A stretch of DNA of 34,470 nucleotides from the NCBI GenBank assembly GCA_937890575.1, contig CALADZ010000188.1:1-34470 (forward strand). The letters are read 5' to 3'. The position numbers and the translations under genes are program-made. This DNA comes from MAG-120531 sp002378585. GTDB lineage: Bacteria > Bacteroidota > Bacteroidia > Flavobacteriales > Flavobacteriaceae. The notes under the pieces are model-generated. The model did not search any database and had not been told where the DNA came from. It saw nothing but the letters and a program-made list of their open reading frames with translations. Positions 7,171 through 15,759 of this stretch are shown here, in pieces (positions within the stretch are counted from its first letter, which is position 1; the number at the start of each line of letters is the position of its first letter).

Positions 7171-7992
7171 ATGAATTTTCCAAACTTAGCCCACATAAAG
7201 CTGGTAGTCACCGACATGGATGGCACCTTATTAAACAGCCATCATCTGGTCAGCGAACGATTTTACACCGCCTTTGAAGAACTAAAATCTCTGGGGGTGA
7301 CCTTTGTAGCCGCCTCTGGTAGACAATACGACAGTATCTACCACAAATTGTATCGGATTGCTGACCAAATTTATATCGCTGCTGAAAATGGAGGCTATAC
7401 ACTGTACCAGGATCGCGAAATTCACCAGGCCGACTTTCCAAGCCACTTGCTAGAACGGCCATTAAACCTGTTGGAAAAAAGACCAGATATTCACGCTGTA
7501 CTTTGCACAAAAGACAAAGCGTTTATTAAACGAGGATTTCCTGATTTCGAGTCATTTGTAATTCAATACTACAGCGCCTACGAAACCATAGAGCGCCTGA
7601 GCGACTGTACAGAACCGGTGCTTAAAATCGCGCTGTACCATCCTGAGGGTTCGGAAAAACATATCTATCCCCATGTGGAGGCGTTAAGCAATGAATTAAA
7701 AGTGAAAATATCGGGACCTAATTGGGTCGACTTATCGCATCAAGAGGCGCATAAAGGGACGGCCGTGGCCAAAATTCAATCGTTATTAAACATAAGCCCA
7801 GCAGAAACTTTATGCCTAGGAGACTATCTAAACGACCTGGAAATGTTGGGTCAGAGTCATTATTCTTTTTCGATGGGCAATGCACACCCGGATGTAGTGA
7901 AAGCGGCCAAATATCAAACGGCCAGCAACGACCAATTTGGTGTAGAAATGGTGCTTGAGAAAATCATCCTGGATATAAGAAGCAGTCTTTAA
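7171..7992 (+). CDS. Cof-type HAD-IIB family hydrolase
   Basis: Cytoplasmic phosphatase of the haloacid dehalogenase superfamily, 273 residues. Motif I is LVVTDMDGTLL (Asp15 nucleophile, Asp17), motif II is FVAASGRQY, and motif IV is CLGDYLNDLEML with SMGNAHPDVVKAA after it. The large cap between motifs II and III is the type IIB cap, typical of Cof/YbiV sugar-phosphate phosphatases; the substrate is unknown. The open frame begins at 7141, but those ten codons lie inside the rplT terminator hairpin, so the ATG at 7171 (MNFPNLAHIK) is the better start. A near-consensus TATCCTTG lies only four bases before it. The stop codon interlocks with that of the convergent dnaB (TTAA). Confidence 0.92.
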   Translation: MNFPNLAHIKLVVTDMDGTLLNSHHLVSERFYTAFEELKSLGVTFVAASGRQYDSIYHKLYRIADQIYIAAENGGYTLYQDREIHQADFPSHLLERPLNLLEKRPDIHAVLCTKDKAFIKRGFPDFESFVIQYYSAYETIERLSDCTEPVLKIALYHPEGSEKHIYPHVEALSNELKVKISGPNWVDLSHQEAHKGTAVAKIQSLLNISPAETLCLGDYLNDLEMLGQSHYSFSMGNAHPDVVKAAKYQTASNDQFGVEMVLEKIILDIRSSL

Positions 7993-9515
7993 AACGGCAT
8001 ATCATCTTCAACACCATCAAAAGCCTCATTAGGGTGAGGTAGTTTACGGGTTACGAAGGGATTTTCCGCCCCTTGATTCATCTTAGACTGAAACTCAAAA
8101 GGGGTATCAAATGAGTCTAAGTTGTCAAACTTACCTAGGTTACCGATAAACTTAAGTCGAATATTGCCCAAGCCACCATTTCTGTGTTTGGCGACGATAA
8201 ACTCGGCTTGACCAGTGGTTGAACTTCGCTCCTCGTCATCCCACTCGGTGATCTGATAATACTCAGGCCTGTAGATAAAGGATACGATATCTGCGTCTTG
8301 TTCAATAGCACCAGATTCCCTGAGGTCCGAAAGAATAGGTCGCTTGGTACCTCCTCGAGTCTCTACAGCTCGAGACAACTGGGAGAGGGCAATTACAGGG
8401 ATATTTAGTTCCTTGGCCAATGCCTTTAAGTTTCTAGAAATAGTTGAAATCTCTTGTTCCCGATTCCCGCCCTTTTGGTTTGAACCCGCAGTCATCAACT
8501 GAAGATAATCGATGATGATTAGCTTAATTTGGTGTTGTGAAGCCAGTCGTCTCGCCTTGGCCCGGAGGTCAAATATGGAAAGTGAAGGCGTATCATCTAT
8601 GTACAATGGAGCAGACTCCAGCGCTTTAACTTTAACGTTGAGTTGCTCCCACTCGTGTTTTTCAAGTTTTCCTGTTCTTAGTTTTTCTGATGACAACCCA
8701 GTTTCAGCAGAAATCAAACGAGTAATCAACTGAACTGAGGACATCTCTAAGGAGAAAAAAGCAACGCCTATTTGCCCATTTACCGCAATGTTACGGGCCA
8801 TAGAAAGGGTGAGCGCCGTTTTACCCATACCTGGTCTTGCGGCAACAATAACCAAATCACTGGGTTGCCATCCAGAGGTTAACTTGTCCAATTGATCAAA
8901 CCCAGAGGGCACACCGCTCAAACCTTCTTTGTTGGCAATTTCTTCGATCTTCTTTTTGGCTTGTATGACCAGATTTTGGGCGGTTTCTGCAGATCTTTTG
9001 ATATTGCCTTGAGTTACATCATATAACTTAGACTCTGCAGCGTCCAATAAATCAAATACATCGGTAGACTCGTCATAAGCCTCTTGAATGATTTCATTGG
9101 AGATCTTGATCAAACTTCTTTGGATATATTTCTGAAGTATGATGCGGGCATGAAATTCAATATGGGCAGAAGAAGCTACCTTTTGGGTCAATCCGATGAG
9201 GTAATGATTCCCTCCTACGGCATCTAGCTTACCTGATTTTTTTAATTCTGCTGAAACAGTCAATAAATCAATCGGCTCTGAGGATTCAAAAAGCGTAAAA
9301 ATCGCTTGATAAATATGCTGATGTGCTTCTCTGTAAAAAACCTCAGGATGCAAAATATCGATGATTTCGTCTACCCCCTTTTTGTCGATCAGCATAGCGC
9401 CCAATACTACCTCTTCTAAATCAAGTGCTTGTGGTGGAATTTTGCCTCTTTCTAATTGAATTAACGAAGCAGCGCTTGATCGAACAGTATCTAAATGGGT
9501 CATCGGTCTTTCCAT
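7989..9515 (-). CDS. dnaB: Replicative DNA helicase DnaB
   Basis: Hexameric 5'-3' helicase that unwinds DNA at the replication fork. The 508 residues comprise the N-terminal primase-interacting domain (PPQALDLEEVVLGAMLIDKK onward, about 20-170), a linker, and the RecA-like C-terminal domain. That domain holds Walker A VAARPGMGKTALT, Walker B LIIIDYLQLM, and the ESGAIEQDADIV and AKHRNGGLG segments. No intein interrupts the usual insertion sites. The start could also be the second Met (MTHLDTV, 12 bases later). The upstream region contains a perfect palindrome and two DnaA-box-like sequences. Convergent with, and interlocked at the stop with, the HAD hydrolase gene. Confidence 0.97.
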   Translation of the reverse strand: MERPMTHLDTVRSSAASLIQLERGKIPPQALDLEEVVLGAMLIDKKGVDEIIDILHPEVFYREAHQHIYQAIFTLFESSEPIDLLTVSAELKKSGKLDAVGGNHYLIGLTQKVASSAHIEFHARIILQKYIQRSLIKISNEIIQEAYDESTDVFDLLDAAESKLYDVTQGNIKRSAETAQNLVIQAKKKIEEIANKEGLSGVPSGFDQLDKLTSGWQPSDLVIVAARPGMGKTALTLSMARNIAVNGQIGVAFFSLEMSSVQLITRLISAETGLSSEKLRTGKLEKHEWEQLNVKVKALESAPLYIDDTPSLSIFDLRAKARRLASQHQIKLIIIDYLQLMTAGSNQKGGNREQEISTISRNLKALAKELNIPVIALSQLSRAVETRGGTKRPILSDLRESGAIEQDADIVSFIYRPEYYQITEWDDEERSSTTGQAEFIVAKHRNGGLGNIRLKFIGNLGKFDNLDSFDTPFEFQSKMNQGAENPFVTRKLPHPNEAFDGVEDDMPF

Positions 9516-9652
9516 AAGGCTAAAGTAAATATTTACACACAGCTAGGTGGGGTAATTAGACACCTAAATATCTACACCCCATCAACATTAAGCCTGTTGA
9601 TAACCTAAATAAATTGTGTATAACGCAAAAAAATAATGCCCTACATGAGTGG
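9516..9652 (-). promoter_or_regulatory. dnaB upstream region with palindrome and DnaA-box-like sites
   Basis: AT-rich spacer of 137 bases between accA and dnaB. It contains a perfect 12-base palindrome GTAAATATTTAC at 9525-9536. Minus-strand TTATACACA (9615-9623) and TTATCAACA (9595-9603) each differ by one base from the DnaA box TTATCCACA and are 20 bases apart in the same orientation. A TACTTTAG at 9520-9527 (minus) differs from the TAnnTTTG consensus at one position and overlaps the palindrome. The motifs are directly visible; the regulatory role is inferred. Confidence 0.4.
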
Positions 9653-10615
9653 TTATGCAGTGGGATCTGAGTATTGGCCCATAGCCAAATACTTGTCCAT
9701 ACGCTGGTTGACCAATTCGTCTTTCGGCAAATCCTTTAACGATGCGTAATACTTGAGTATTTTGGATTTAACGGTCTGAAAGGTCTTTTCTCTATTGGTA
9801 TGAGCACCTCCTTCTGGTTCCTTGATGATTTCGTCAATCAAGTTTAATTTTTTCATGTCAGGAGCCGTTAGTTTAAGTGCTTCTGCCGCCTTTTCTTTAA
9901 ACTCCCAACTCCTCCATAGGATAGAAGAACAAGACTCAGGAGAGATGACAGAGTACCAGGTGTTTTCAAGCATCAATACCTTATCCCCGACACCAATACC
10001 TAAAGCACCACCAGAAGCACCTTCCCCGATAATCACAACAATAATCGGCACTTCTAAACGAGTCATTTCTAAAATATTTCTGGCAATAGCCTCACCTTGA
10101 CCGCGTTCCTCTGCTTCCACACCCGGATAAGCACCCGGGGTATCGATGATGCACAAAACAGGTAGGTTAAACTTCTCGGCAGACTTCATCAAACGAAGGG
10201 CCTTTCGGTATCCCTCAGGATTGGCCATACCAAAGTTTCTGTACTGACGCATTTTGGTATTCACCCCTTTTTGCTGTCCCACAATCATAAAACTCTGATC
10301 ACCAATTTTACCTAAACCGCCAATCATGGCTTTGTCATCTTTGACATTGCGGTCGCCGTGAAGTTCCAACCAAGAATCGCCACAAAGCGCTTTGATGTAA
10401 TCTAAAGTGTATGGGCGATTAGGATGCCTGGAAAGTTGTACCCGCTGCCAAGGGGTCAAATTCTTATATATCTCTTTTCTGGTTTCTTTAAGCCTCTGCT
10501 CGATTTGTTGACAAGTTTCTGTTACGTCAACATCACTTTCTTGTCCGATCAAACGGCATTTGCCTAACTGCTCTTCCAGTTCTTTAATCGGAAGTTCAAA
10601 ATCCAAATATTCCAT
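9653..10615 (-). CDS. accA: Acetyl-CoA carboxylase carboxyltransferase subunit alpha
   Basis: With AccD, transfers the carboxyl group from carboxybiotin to acetyl-CoA, the first committed step of fatty acid synthesis. The 320 residues show the family pattern: MEYLDFELPIKELEEQL start, LSRHPNRPYTLDYI, FGMANPEGYRKALRLMK, IDTPGAYPGVEAEERGQ, and GEGASGGALGIGVGD with SPESCSSILWR. The frame extends to a GTG at 10624, but the ATG at 10615 gives the N-terminus usual in Bacteroidota. An exact -7 element lies 23 bases upstream. It stands alone between the EamA transporter and dnaB. Confidence 0.96.
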   Translation of the reverse strand: MEYLDFELPIKELEEQLGKCRLIGQESDVDVTETCQQIEQRLKETRKEIYKNLTPWQRVQLSRHPNRPYTLDYIKALCGDSWLELHGDRNVKDDKAMIGGLGKIGDQSFMIVGQQKGVNTKMRQYRNFGMANPEGYRKALRLMKSAEKFNLPVLCIIDTPGAYPGVEAEERGQGEAIARNILEMTRLEVPIIVVIIGEGASGGALGIGVGDKVLMLENTWYSVISPESCSSILWRSWEFKEKAAEALKLTAPDMKKLNLIDEIIKEPEGGAHTNREKTFQTVKSKILKYYASLKDLPKDELVNQRMDKYLAMGQYSDPTA

Positions 10616-10638
10616 CTTTGACACTTAAATATAGCCCA

Positions 10639-10646
10639 CAAATATA
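10639..10646 (-). promoter_or_regulatory. -7 element of accA
   Basis: Minus-strand TATATTTG, an exact match to TAnnTTTG. A second, weaker TATATTTA lies at 10626-10633. No good -33 TTG is seen at the expected distance. Confidence 0.5.
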
Positions 10647-10661
10647 AACATATGATGTTCT

Positions 10662-11564
10662 CTACACGGTAGATTGCTGTTTTAATTTGGATTTCACACG
10701 ATACTTAATGACTGAATCTGCCACAACAGCAATCAAAATTAAAAGAGCCCCGACATAAAAGGAAGCATGCATTTGTTCTTGATCTCCCAAGATAAAAAAA
10801 GCGAGTAATATTCCGTAGATCGGCTCCATATTGGTGGTCAGCATCACCGTATAAGGTGTCAAGAACTTCATCAGACGAATTGACTCTATAAAAGCATAAG
10901 CCGTGCAGGCTGTTGCGAGAATCAACAAATAAGGAAGATCCCAGCCTCTAAGGGCCAATACCTCCGGGGTCATCATACCAGAAAACAGCAATACCGCACC
11001 TAAAAAAAGCCAGCCAGTACCTATTTCATAAAAGCAAATGACAGAGGCCTCTGTTTTTTGAATCAATCGACCGTTGTTCAGTGAAAAGATAGCGGCCAAT
11101 AATGCGGAGCCTAGACCCGCTACCATGCCTTTTGCGTAGGTCATGTCCATACCAAAAATCAGCAGCAATCCCAAAATGACCAGCACACCCAGCCCAACTT
11201 CATACCAAAGCAATTTTCTTCGATAGATCAGTGGCTCTAATAGGGCAGTAAAAAAGGCACCTGTAGATAAACACGCTAACGTGATGGAAACATTCGACAC
11301 CTTGATGGCATAAAAAAACAGCAACCAATGCAGGGAGATCACTACCCCTGTAGCCATCATGTGACGTATCACTGGCCAGGGCTGTACAAATGACTTCTTT
11401 TTAAAAGCCATGAATAAGGCGACGGAAAAAACCGCAATACCCATTCGATACCATACCAAGGGAAGAGCTCCCAATGAAATTAGGGCACCTAAAACGGCGG
11501 TAAAACCCCAGATAAACACAATTCCGTGTAACTGAAGTATATGACTAGTGTTGTTTTTTGGCAT
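10662..11564 (-). CDS. EamA/DMT family transporter
   Basis: Inner-membrane protein of 300 residues with about ten hydrophobic segments forming two similar EamA halves (roughly 5-135 and 145-285), the drug/metabolite transporter layout. Recognisable pieces are IVFIWGFTAVLGALISLGAL with WYRMGIAV in the first half, and AYAFIESIRLMKFLTPYTVM with TTNMEPIYGILLAFFILGD in the second. The short hydrophilic C-terminus is lysine-rich. Its start overlaps the end of the LptF/G-type gene by 20 bases, so it is probably co-transcribed from tgt. The substrate cannot be predicted. Confidence 0.88.
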   Translation of the reverse strand: MPKNNTSHILQLHGIVFIWGFTAVLGALISLGALPLVWYRMGIAVFSVALFMAFKKKSFVQPWPVIRHMMATGVVISLHWLLFFYAIKVSNVSITLACLSTGAFFTALLEPLIYRRKLLWYEVGLGVLVILGLLLIFGMDMTYAKGMVAGLGSALLAAIFSLNNGRLIQKTEASVICFYEIGTGWLFLGAVLLFSGMMTPEVLALRGWDLPYLLILATACTAYAFIESIRLMKFLTPYTVMLTTNMEPIYGILLAFFILGDQEQMHASFYVGALLILIAVVADSVIKYRVKSKLKQQSTV

Positions 11565-12633
11565 CGTGAAGTAGATAAATGGCCAATGCGCCGAAAATAG
11601 CGTTGGGGATCAATACAGCCCAAAGTGGTGGAAGGCCAGACTGTTGGGCCATCGTGGAGAATACTCGATCAAAAAATATATAGAGAAAAGCGATCAACAC
11701 CCCCAAAGCCAAATTAATTCCCATACCACCCCGGCGCTTGTTGGCAGAGACAGAAACACCGATAATGGTCAGCACGAAAATAGAAAAGGGCAGCGCCCAT
11801 CGTTTGTATTTTACCAGCACATAAGCATTGATGTTGGAAGCCCCTTTTTTCTTCATGTCCTTGATAAAACTATTTAACTCAAACAAATTCTTCGTTTCTG
11901 CCACGTAAGATACTGGGGTCATGTCGGAGAGCGCGAAAGGAAAAATGGTATCAAAACTGGTTTGGTGTTCTACGCGTATCACCTCGTCATTTTTGATGAT
12001 CCGCTTGGTATATGGAATCATTTGATACACGCTGTCCTGTTCTTTCCACCGAATGGAGGATGCATTAATTTTAAACGACAAGGTACCTGTCGAGTCAAAA
12101 TGCTCCAACGTAAACTGATACCCCCTTTGACGGTTATGGTCGTAATTGCTTACATAGATTACCTCTTGTTCGTTGATTTGAGTGAAAATATTTTCGGTCT
12201 GTCGATCCTGTTTACCTGCTTTTAAATACTTAAAAACAAACTCATTATAGCCTAAACTCGCCCTGGGAACTAAAAACATGGCAAGTAGAAAAATGGTGCT
12301 CGCAAGTATTCCCGCTCCAATCAAATAAGGACGAAGAAACCGCTCATAAGAAATCCCAGAGCCTAAAATGGCGATGATTTCTGTGTTGTTGGCGAGTTTT
12401 GAGGTGAAAAAAATGACGGAAAGAAACAAAAATATAGGAAATAGGAGTGTCCCAATATACAGAGTGAAATTGATGTAGTATTGAATAATTTCCCCTGTTG
12501 GTGCTTGATTATCAATCATTTTGCCAATTTGCTCAGCAATATTGGCCATGATTCCAATAGGGATAAACAGAAAAAGCATCACCGTAAATGTGATGAGGTA
12601 ACGACGCAATATGTAGCGGTCGATTTTTTTCAT
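11545..12633 (-). CDS. LptF/LptG family permease (YjgP/YjgQ)
   Basis: Inner-membrane subunit of the type that, with the LptB ATPase, drives lipopolysaccharide from the inner membrane to the periplasmic bridge. The 362 residues have the family layout: N-terminal IDRYILRRYLITFTVMLFLF, more membrane spans to about residue 120 (with NNTEIIAILGSGISYERFL), a periplasmic beta-jellyroll of about 160 residues, and C-terminal spans with RWALPFSIFVLTIIGVSVS. The ATG at 12633 overlaps the tgt stop by one base (TGATG), favouring it over the GTG at 12636. Whether it is LptF or LptG cannot be settled here. Confidence 0.92.
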   Translation of the reverse strand: MKKIDRYILRRYLITFTVMLFLFIPIGIMANIAEQIGKMIDNQAPTGEIIQYYINFTLYIGTLLFPIFLFLSVIFFTSKLANNTEIIAILGSGISYERFLRPYLIGAGILASTIFLLAMFLVPRASLGYNEFVFKYLKAGKQDRQTENIFTQINEQEVIYVSNYDHNRQRGYQFTLEHFDSTGTLSFKINASSIRWKEQDSVYQMIPYTKRIIKNDEVIRVEHQTSFDTIFPFALSDMTPVSYVAETKNLFELNSFIKDMKKKGASNINAYVLVKYKRWALPFSIFVLTIIGVSVSANKRRGGMGINLALGVLIAFLYIFFDRVFSTMAQQSGLPPLWAVLIPNAIFGALAIYLLHDAKKQH

Positions 12634-13772
12634 CACAAGCGCTTATCCATCTGTTTCACCATTTGATTTTTCCATGTTCTAAAATCACCGGCGAGAATAT
12701 GCTTTCTAGCTTCGCGTACTAGCCAAAGGTAAAATCCAAGATTGTGGATCGTGGCGATTTGCTTGCCTAAATATTCGTTACAGACAAACAAATGACGCAA
12801 ATAGGCTTTAGAATACTCCGTATCTACAAACGTCATGGCCATGGGATCTATGGGAGAAAAATCATCCTCCCACTTTTTATTTTTTATATTGATGGTGCCG
12901 TGGGCTGTAAATAACATGCCATTTCGAGCATTTCGTGTAGGCATCACGCAATCAAACATGTCGATACCTAAGGCTATATTTTCCAATAAATTTATGGGGG
13001 TTCCCACCCCCATAAGGTATCTCGGTTTATCCTCGGGAAGCACACTGCACACCACTTCAGTCATGGCGTACATCTCTTCAGCGGGCTCTCCCACGGATAG
13101 CCCACCTATGGCGTTGCCCACAGCTCCACTGTTGGCGATATATTCCGCAGATTGTAGTCTGAGGTCTTTGTAGGTAGATCCTTGTACAATGGGGAAAAAT
13201 GCCTGGGAATATCCGTATAAATCTGGGCACTTTTCCAAGTGATTGATGCATCGATCGAGCCACCGATGGGTCATGTGCATCGATCGCTTGGCGTAGTGAT
13301 AGTCACAGGGATATGGGGTGCATTCATCAAAAGCCATGATGATGTCAGCCCCGATGGTCTTTTGAATTTCCATTACATTTTCAGGGGTAAACACGTGGTA
13401 AGAGCCGTCGATGTGGGACTTGAACTTAACCCCCTCTTCCTTGATTTTTCTGTTGGCAGATAAAGAATAAACTTGATAACCGCCACTATCTGTCAATATT
13501 GGTCGATCCCAATTCATGAATTGGTGCAACCCACCCGCTTTGCGGATGATTTCGGTTCCAGGTCTCAGGTATAGATGGTACGTGTTTCCTAAAATGATGT
13601 CTGGATTGATTTCCTCTTTTAGTTCGCGTTGGTGTACTCCCTTGACGGTAGCCGCTGTACCAACAGGCATAAAAATAGGAGTTTCTATCGATCCGTGATC
13701 TGTTTGGATCACCCCTGCCCTTGCTTTAGTTTCTGGATCTTTATGGTCTAAGGTAAACTGCACTTCGCTCAA
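12633..13772 (-). CDS. tgt: tRNA-guanine transglycosylase, zinc cysteines absent
   Basis: Exchanges guanine-34 of GUN-anticodon tRNAs for the queuosine precursor preQ1. The 379 residues carry the catalytic signatures ILTDSGGYQVYSL (Asp95), IIMAFDECTPYPCDY and FDCVMPTRNARNG (nucleophile Asp274). The C-terminal zinc site normally reads CxCxxC after the SPIDP-like segment, with a later His. Here SPIDP is followed by MAMTFVDTEYSKAYL with no cysteines, although the later His343 (TIHNLGFYLWLV) remains. The start is a TTG at 13772 directly preceded by an in-frame TAA; the resulting N-terminus fits the family. First gene of tgt / LptF-G-type / EamA. Confidence 0.95.
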   Translation of the reverse strand: MSEVQFTLDHKDPETKARAGVIQTDHGSIETPIFMPVGTAATVKGVHQRELKEEINPDIILGNTYHLYLRPGTEIIRKAGGLHQFMNWDRPILTDSGGYQVYSLSANRKIKEEGVKFKSHIDGSYHVFTPENVMEIQKTIGADIIMAFDECTPYPCDYHYAKRSMHMTHRWLDRCINHLEKCPDLYGYSQAFFPIVQGSTYKDLRLQSAEYIANSGAVGNAIGGLSVGEPAEEMYAMTEVVCSVLPEDKPRYLMGVGTPINLLENIALGIDMFDCVMPTRNARNGMLFTAHGTINIKNKKWEDDFSPIDPMAMTFVDTEYSKAYLRHLFVCNEYLGKQIATIHNLGFYLWLVREARKHILAGDFRTWKNQMVKQMDKRL

Positions 13773-13781
13773 TTATGGGCA

Positions 13782-13789
13782 CAAATATA
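13782..13789 (-). promoter_or_regulatory. -7 element of tgt
   Basis: Minus-strand TATATTTG, an exact TAnnTTTG match ending nine bases before the TTG start codon, implying a very short 5' leader. No clear -33 TTG; that region is occupied by an inverted repeat (13795-13823). Confidence 0.55.
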
Positions 13790-13794
13790 GGGAA

Positions 13795-13823
13795 GATTCA
13801 GCCGCTGGTCTGCACCCTGAATC
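13795..13823. repeat. Inverted repeat upstream of tgt
   Basis: GATTCAG (13795-13801) and CTGAATC (13817-13823) form a perfect 7-base inverted repeat around 15 bases. Flanking GGAA and TTCC extend it with a 3-base bulge on one side. It sits where the tgt -33 element should be, in the 165-base divergent spacer with the transketolase genes. It could be an operator or simply chance. Confidence 0.35.
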
Positions 13824-13937
13824 AAATTCCCTCTATGGTGATAAGATGTTGACATTTATAGGATAAAAACAATCCTCCTGTCTTGGTCAACTTAATGAGA
13901 GCCTTTACTTTTACCTCGGAAACTAATCCCGAGATCA

Positions 13938-14783
13938 ATGAATCAACAACCAACACTAAACGACCTTGTCATTCAGACACGCAGAGATATTTTGCGCATG
14001 GTACACCAAGTCAATTCAGGACACCCAGGAGGTTCTTTGGGTTGTACCGAATTTTTTATTGCCTTGTACCACAAAATAATGAAACTAAATCCTGGGTTTT
14101 CGATGGATGGGATCGGCGAAGATGTTTTCTTTTTATCCAACGGACATATCTCTCCTGTATTTTATAGCACCCTAGCTAGAAAAGGATATTTTGATGTAGC
14201 AGAACTAGCCACGTTTAGAAAGTTGGACTCCAGATTGCAAGGCCACCCCACTACCCACGAGGGACTTCCAGGAATCCGCATGGCCTCTGGTTCATTGGGA
14301 CAAGGGTTGTCTGTAGCTATCGGAGCCGCACTGGCCAAAAAACTGAACCAAGACTCACACACGGTCTATGCGTTAACTGGAGATGGAGAACTTCAAGAGG
14401 GACAAAATTGGGAAGCCCTGATGTTTGCTGCAGCCAAAAAAGTAGACAATCTCATTGCAGCAGTCGACTTAAATGGACAACAAATCGATGGCTCAACAGA
14501 TCACGTGTTGGCGATGGGTGATCTAAAAGCTAAATTCTTGGCTTTTGGTTGGGAAGTAGTTGAAGTAACCCAAGGAAACGATGTTGAGGCCATTATTTCA
14601 GGCTATGAAACTGCTCAATCGCTTCTGGGTAAAGGAAAGCCTGTATGCGTCCTGTTGCATACAGTGATGGGTCACGGGGTTGACTTTATGATGTACACCC
14701 ATGCTTGGCACGGCAAAGCACCTAACGACGATCAATTGGCACAAGCGCTTGCGCAAAACCCAGTAACCCTAGGCGATTATTAA
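13938..14783 (+). CDS. Transketolase, N-terminal subunit
   Basis: Thiamine-diphosphate-binding half of transketolase, which moves two-carbon units between sugar phosphates in the non-oxidative pentose phosphate pathway. The 281 residues include HQVNSGHPGGSLGCTEFFIA, the GQGLSVAIGAALA segment and the diphosphate/Mg motif GDGELQEGQNWEAL (about 148-161) ending with LIAAVDLNG. The C-terminal half is encoded by the next gene 16 bases on, so the enzyme is split into two polypeptides as in many Bacteroidota and archaea. The ATG at 13938 lies just after a small hairpin (CTCGG 13915-13919, CCGAG 13929-13933). Confidence 0.95.
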   Translation: MNQQPTLNDLVIQTRRDILRMVHQVNSGHPGGSLGCTEFFIALYHKIMKLNPGFSMDGIGEDVFFLSNGHISPVFYSTLARKGYFDVAELATFRKLDSRLQGHPTTHEGLPGIRMASGSLGQGLSVAIGAALAKKLNQDSHTVYALTGDGELQEGQNWEALMFAAAKKVDNLIAAVDLNGQQIDGSTDHVLAMGDLKAKFLAFGWEVVEVTQGNDVEAIISGYETAQSLLGKGKPVCVLLHTVMGHGVDFMMYTHAWHGKAPNDDQLAQALAQNPVTLGDY

Positions 14784-14799
14784 ACTTGAAGATTTCGCG

Positions 14800-15759
14800 A
14801 TGAAAAAATACACAGATTTAGGAAAAAAAGATACCCGCAGTGGTTTTGGCGCTGGCTTGGCATCATTGGGCAAGACCCATCCCAACGTAGTGGCTCTATG
14901 TGCCGATTTAATTGGTTCTCTAAAAATGGAGGCCTTTATCGAAGCACACCCGGAGCGTTTTGTACAGGTTGGTATTGCTGAGGCCAATATGATGGGAATC
15001 GCTGCCGGTTTGACCATCGGCGGGAAAATTCCCTTTACAGGTACATTTGCCAACTTTTCTACGGGAAGGGTATATGATCAAATAAGACAATCCATTGCCT
15101 ATTCTGGCAAAAATGTAAAAATCTGTGCCTCACATGCTGGATTAACCCTGGGTGAGGACGGTGCAACGCATCAAATCCTGGAAGATATAGGGTTGATGAA
15201 AATGTTGCCTGGAATGACCGTGATCAACACCTGTGACTACAACCAAACCAAAGCTGCTACCATAGCTATTGCGGATCATCAAGGTCCTGTTTACCTGAGA
15301 TTTGGACGTCCTGTTGTACCTAATTTCATTCCAGAAGATCAACCTTTTGTAGTCGGAAAAGCCTTGATGCTTTCCCCGGGCAGTGACGTGACTATTGCCG
15401 CTACTGGTCATTTAGTTTGGGAAGCGCTTCAAGCCGCAGAGGTTCTTGAAGCCCAAGGAATTTCTTGTGAAGTGATCAATATCCACACCATAAAACCACT
15501 GGATGAGGAGGCTATATTGGCTTCAGTGGCCAAAACTGGTTGCTTGGTGTCCTGTGAAGAGCATAATGTATTAGGCGGTTTAGGTGAGAGTATTGCGCGA
15601 ACATTAGCTCAGCACCACCCTTGCCCACAAGAATTTATCGGCACCCAAGATACATTTGGCGAAAGTGGTACGCCTAGTCAATTAATGGATAAGTACGGGC
15701 TTAATGCGGCTGCAATTGAAAAGGCTGTACTAAAAGCCATCTCCAGAAAGAACGCGTAA
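14800..15759 (+). CDS. Transketolase, C-terminal subunit
   Basis: Pyrimidine-binding and C-terminal halves of transketolase, 319 residues. Visible are VVALCADLIGSLKMEAF, the catalytic-glutamate segment RFVQVGIAEANMMGIAAGL, the FANFSTGRVYDQIRQSIAYS region, SHAGLTLGEDGATHQ, LRFGRP, and the C-terminal domain starting near PFVVGKALML. It should form a heterodimer-of-dimers with the preceding product. The stop TAA is immediately followed by the ATG of the next gene, with no spacer. Confidence 0.95.
   Translation: MKKYTDLGKKDTRSGFGAGLASLGKTHPNVVALCADLIGSLKMEAFIEAHPERFVQVGIAEANMMGIAAGLTIGGKIPFTGTFANFSTGRVYDQIRQSIAYSGKNVKICASHAGLTLGEDGATHQILEDIGLMKMLPGMTVINTCDYNQTKAATIAIADHQGPVYLRFGRPVVPNFIPEDQPFVVGKALMLSPGSDVTIAATGHLVWEALQAAEVLEAQGISCEVINIHTIKPLDEEAILASVAKTGCLVSCEEHNVLGGLGESIARTLAQHHPCPQEFIGTQDTFGESGTPSQLMDKYGLNAAAIEKAVLKAISRKNA

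Noticed and set aside
9516..9652. Replication origin
   Set aside because: Only two DnaA-box-like sites, neither exact; no dnaA, and no cluster of boxes or clear unwinding element.
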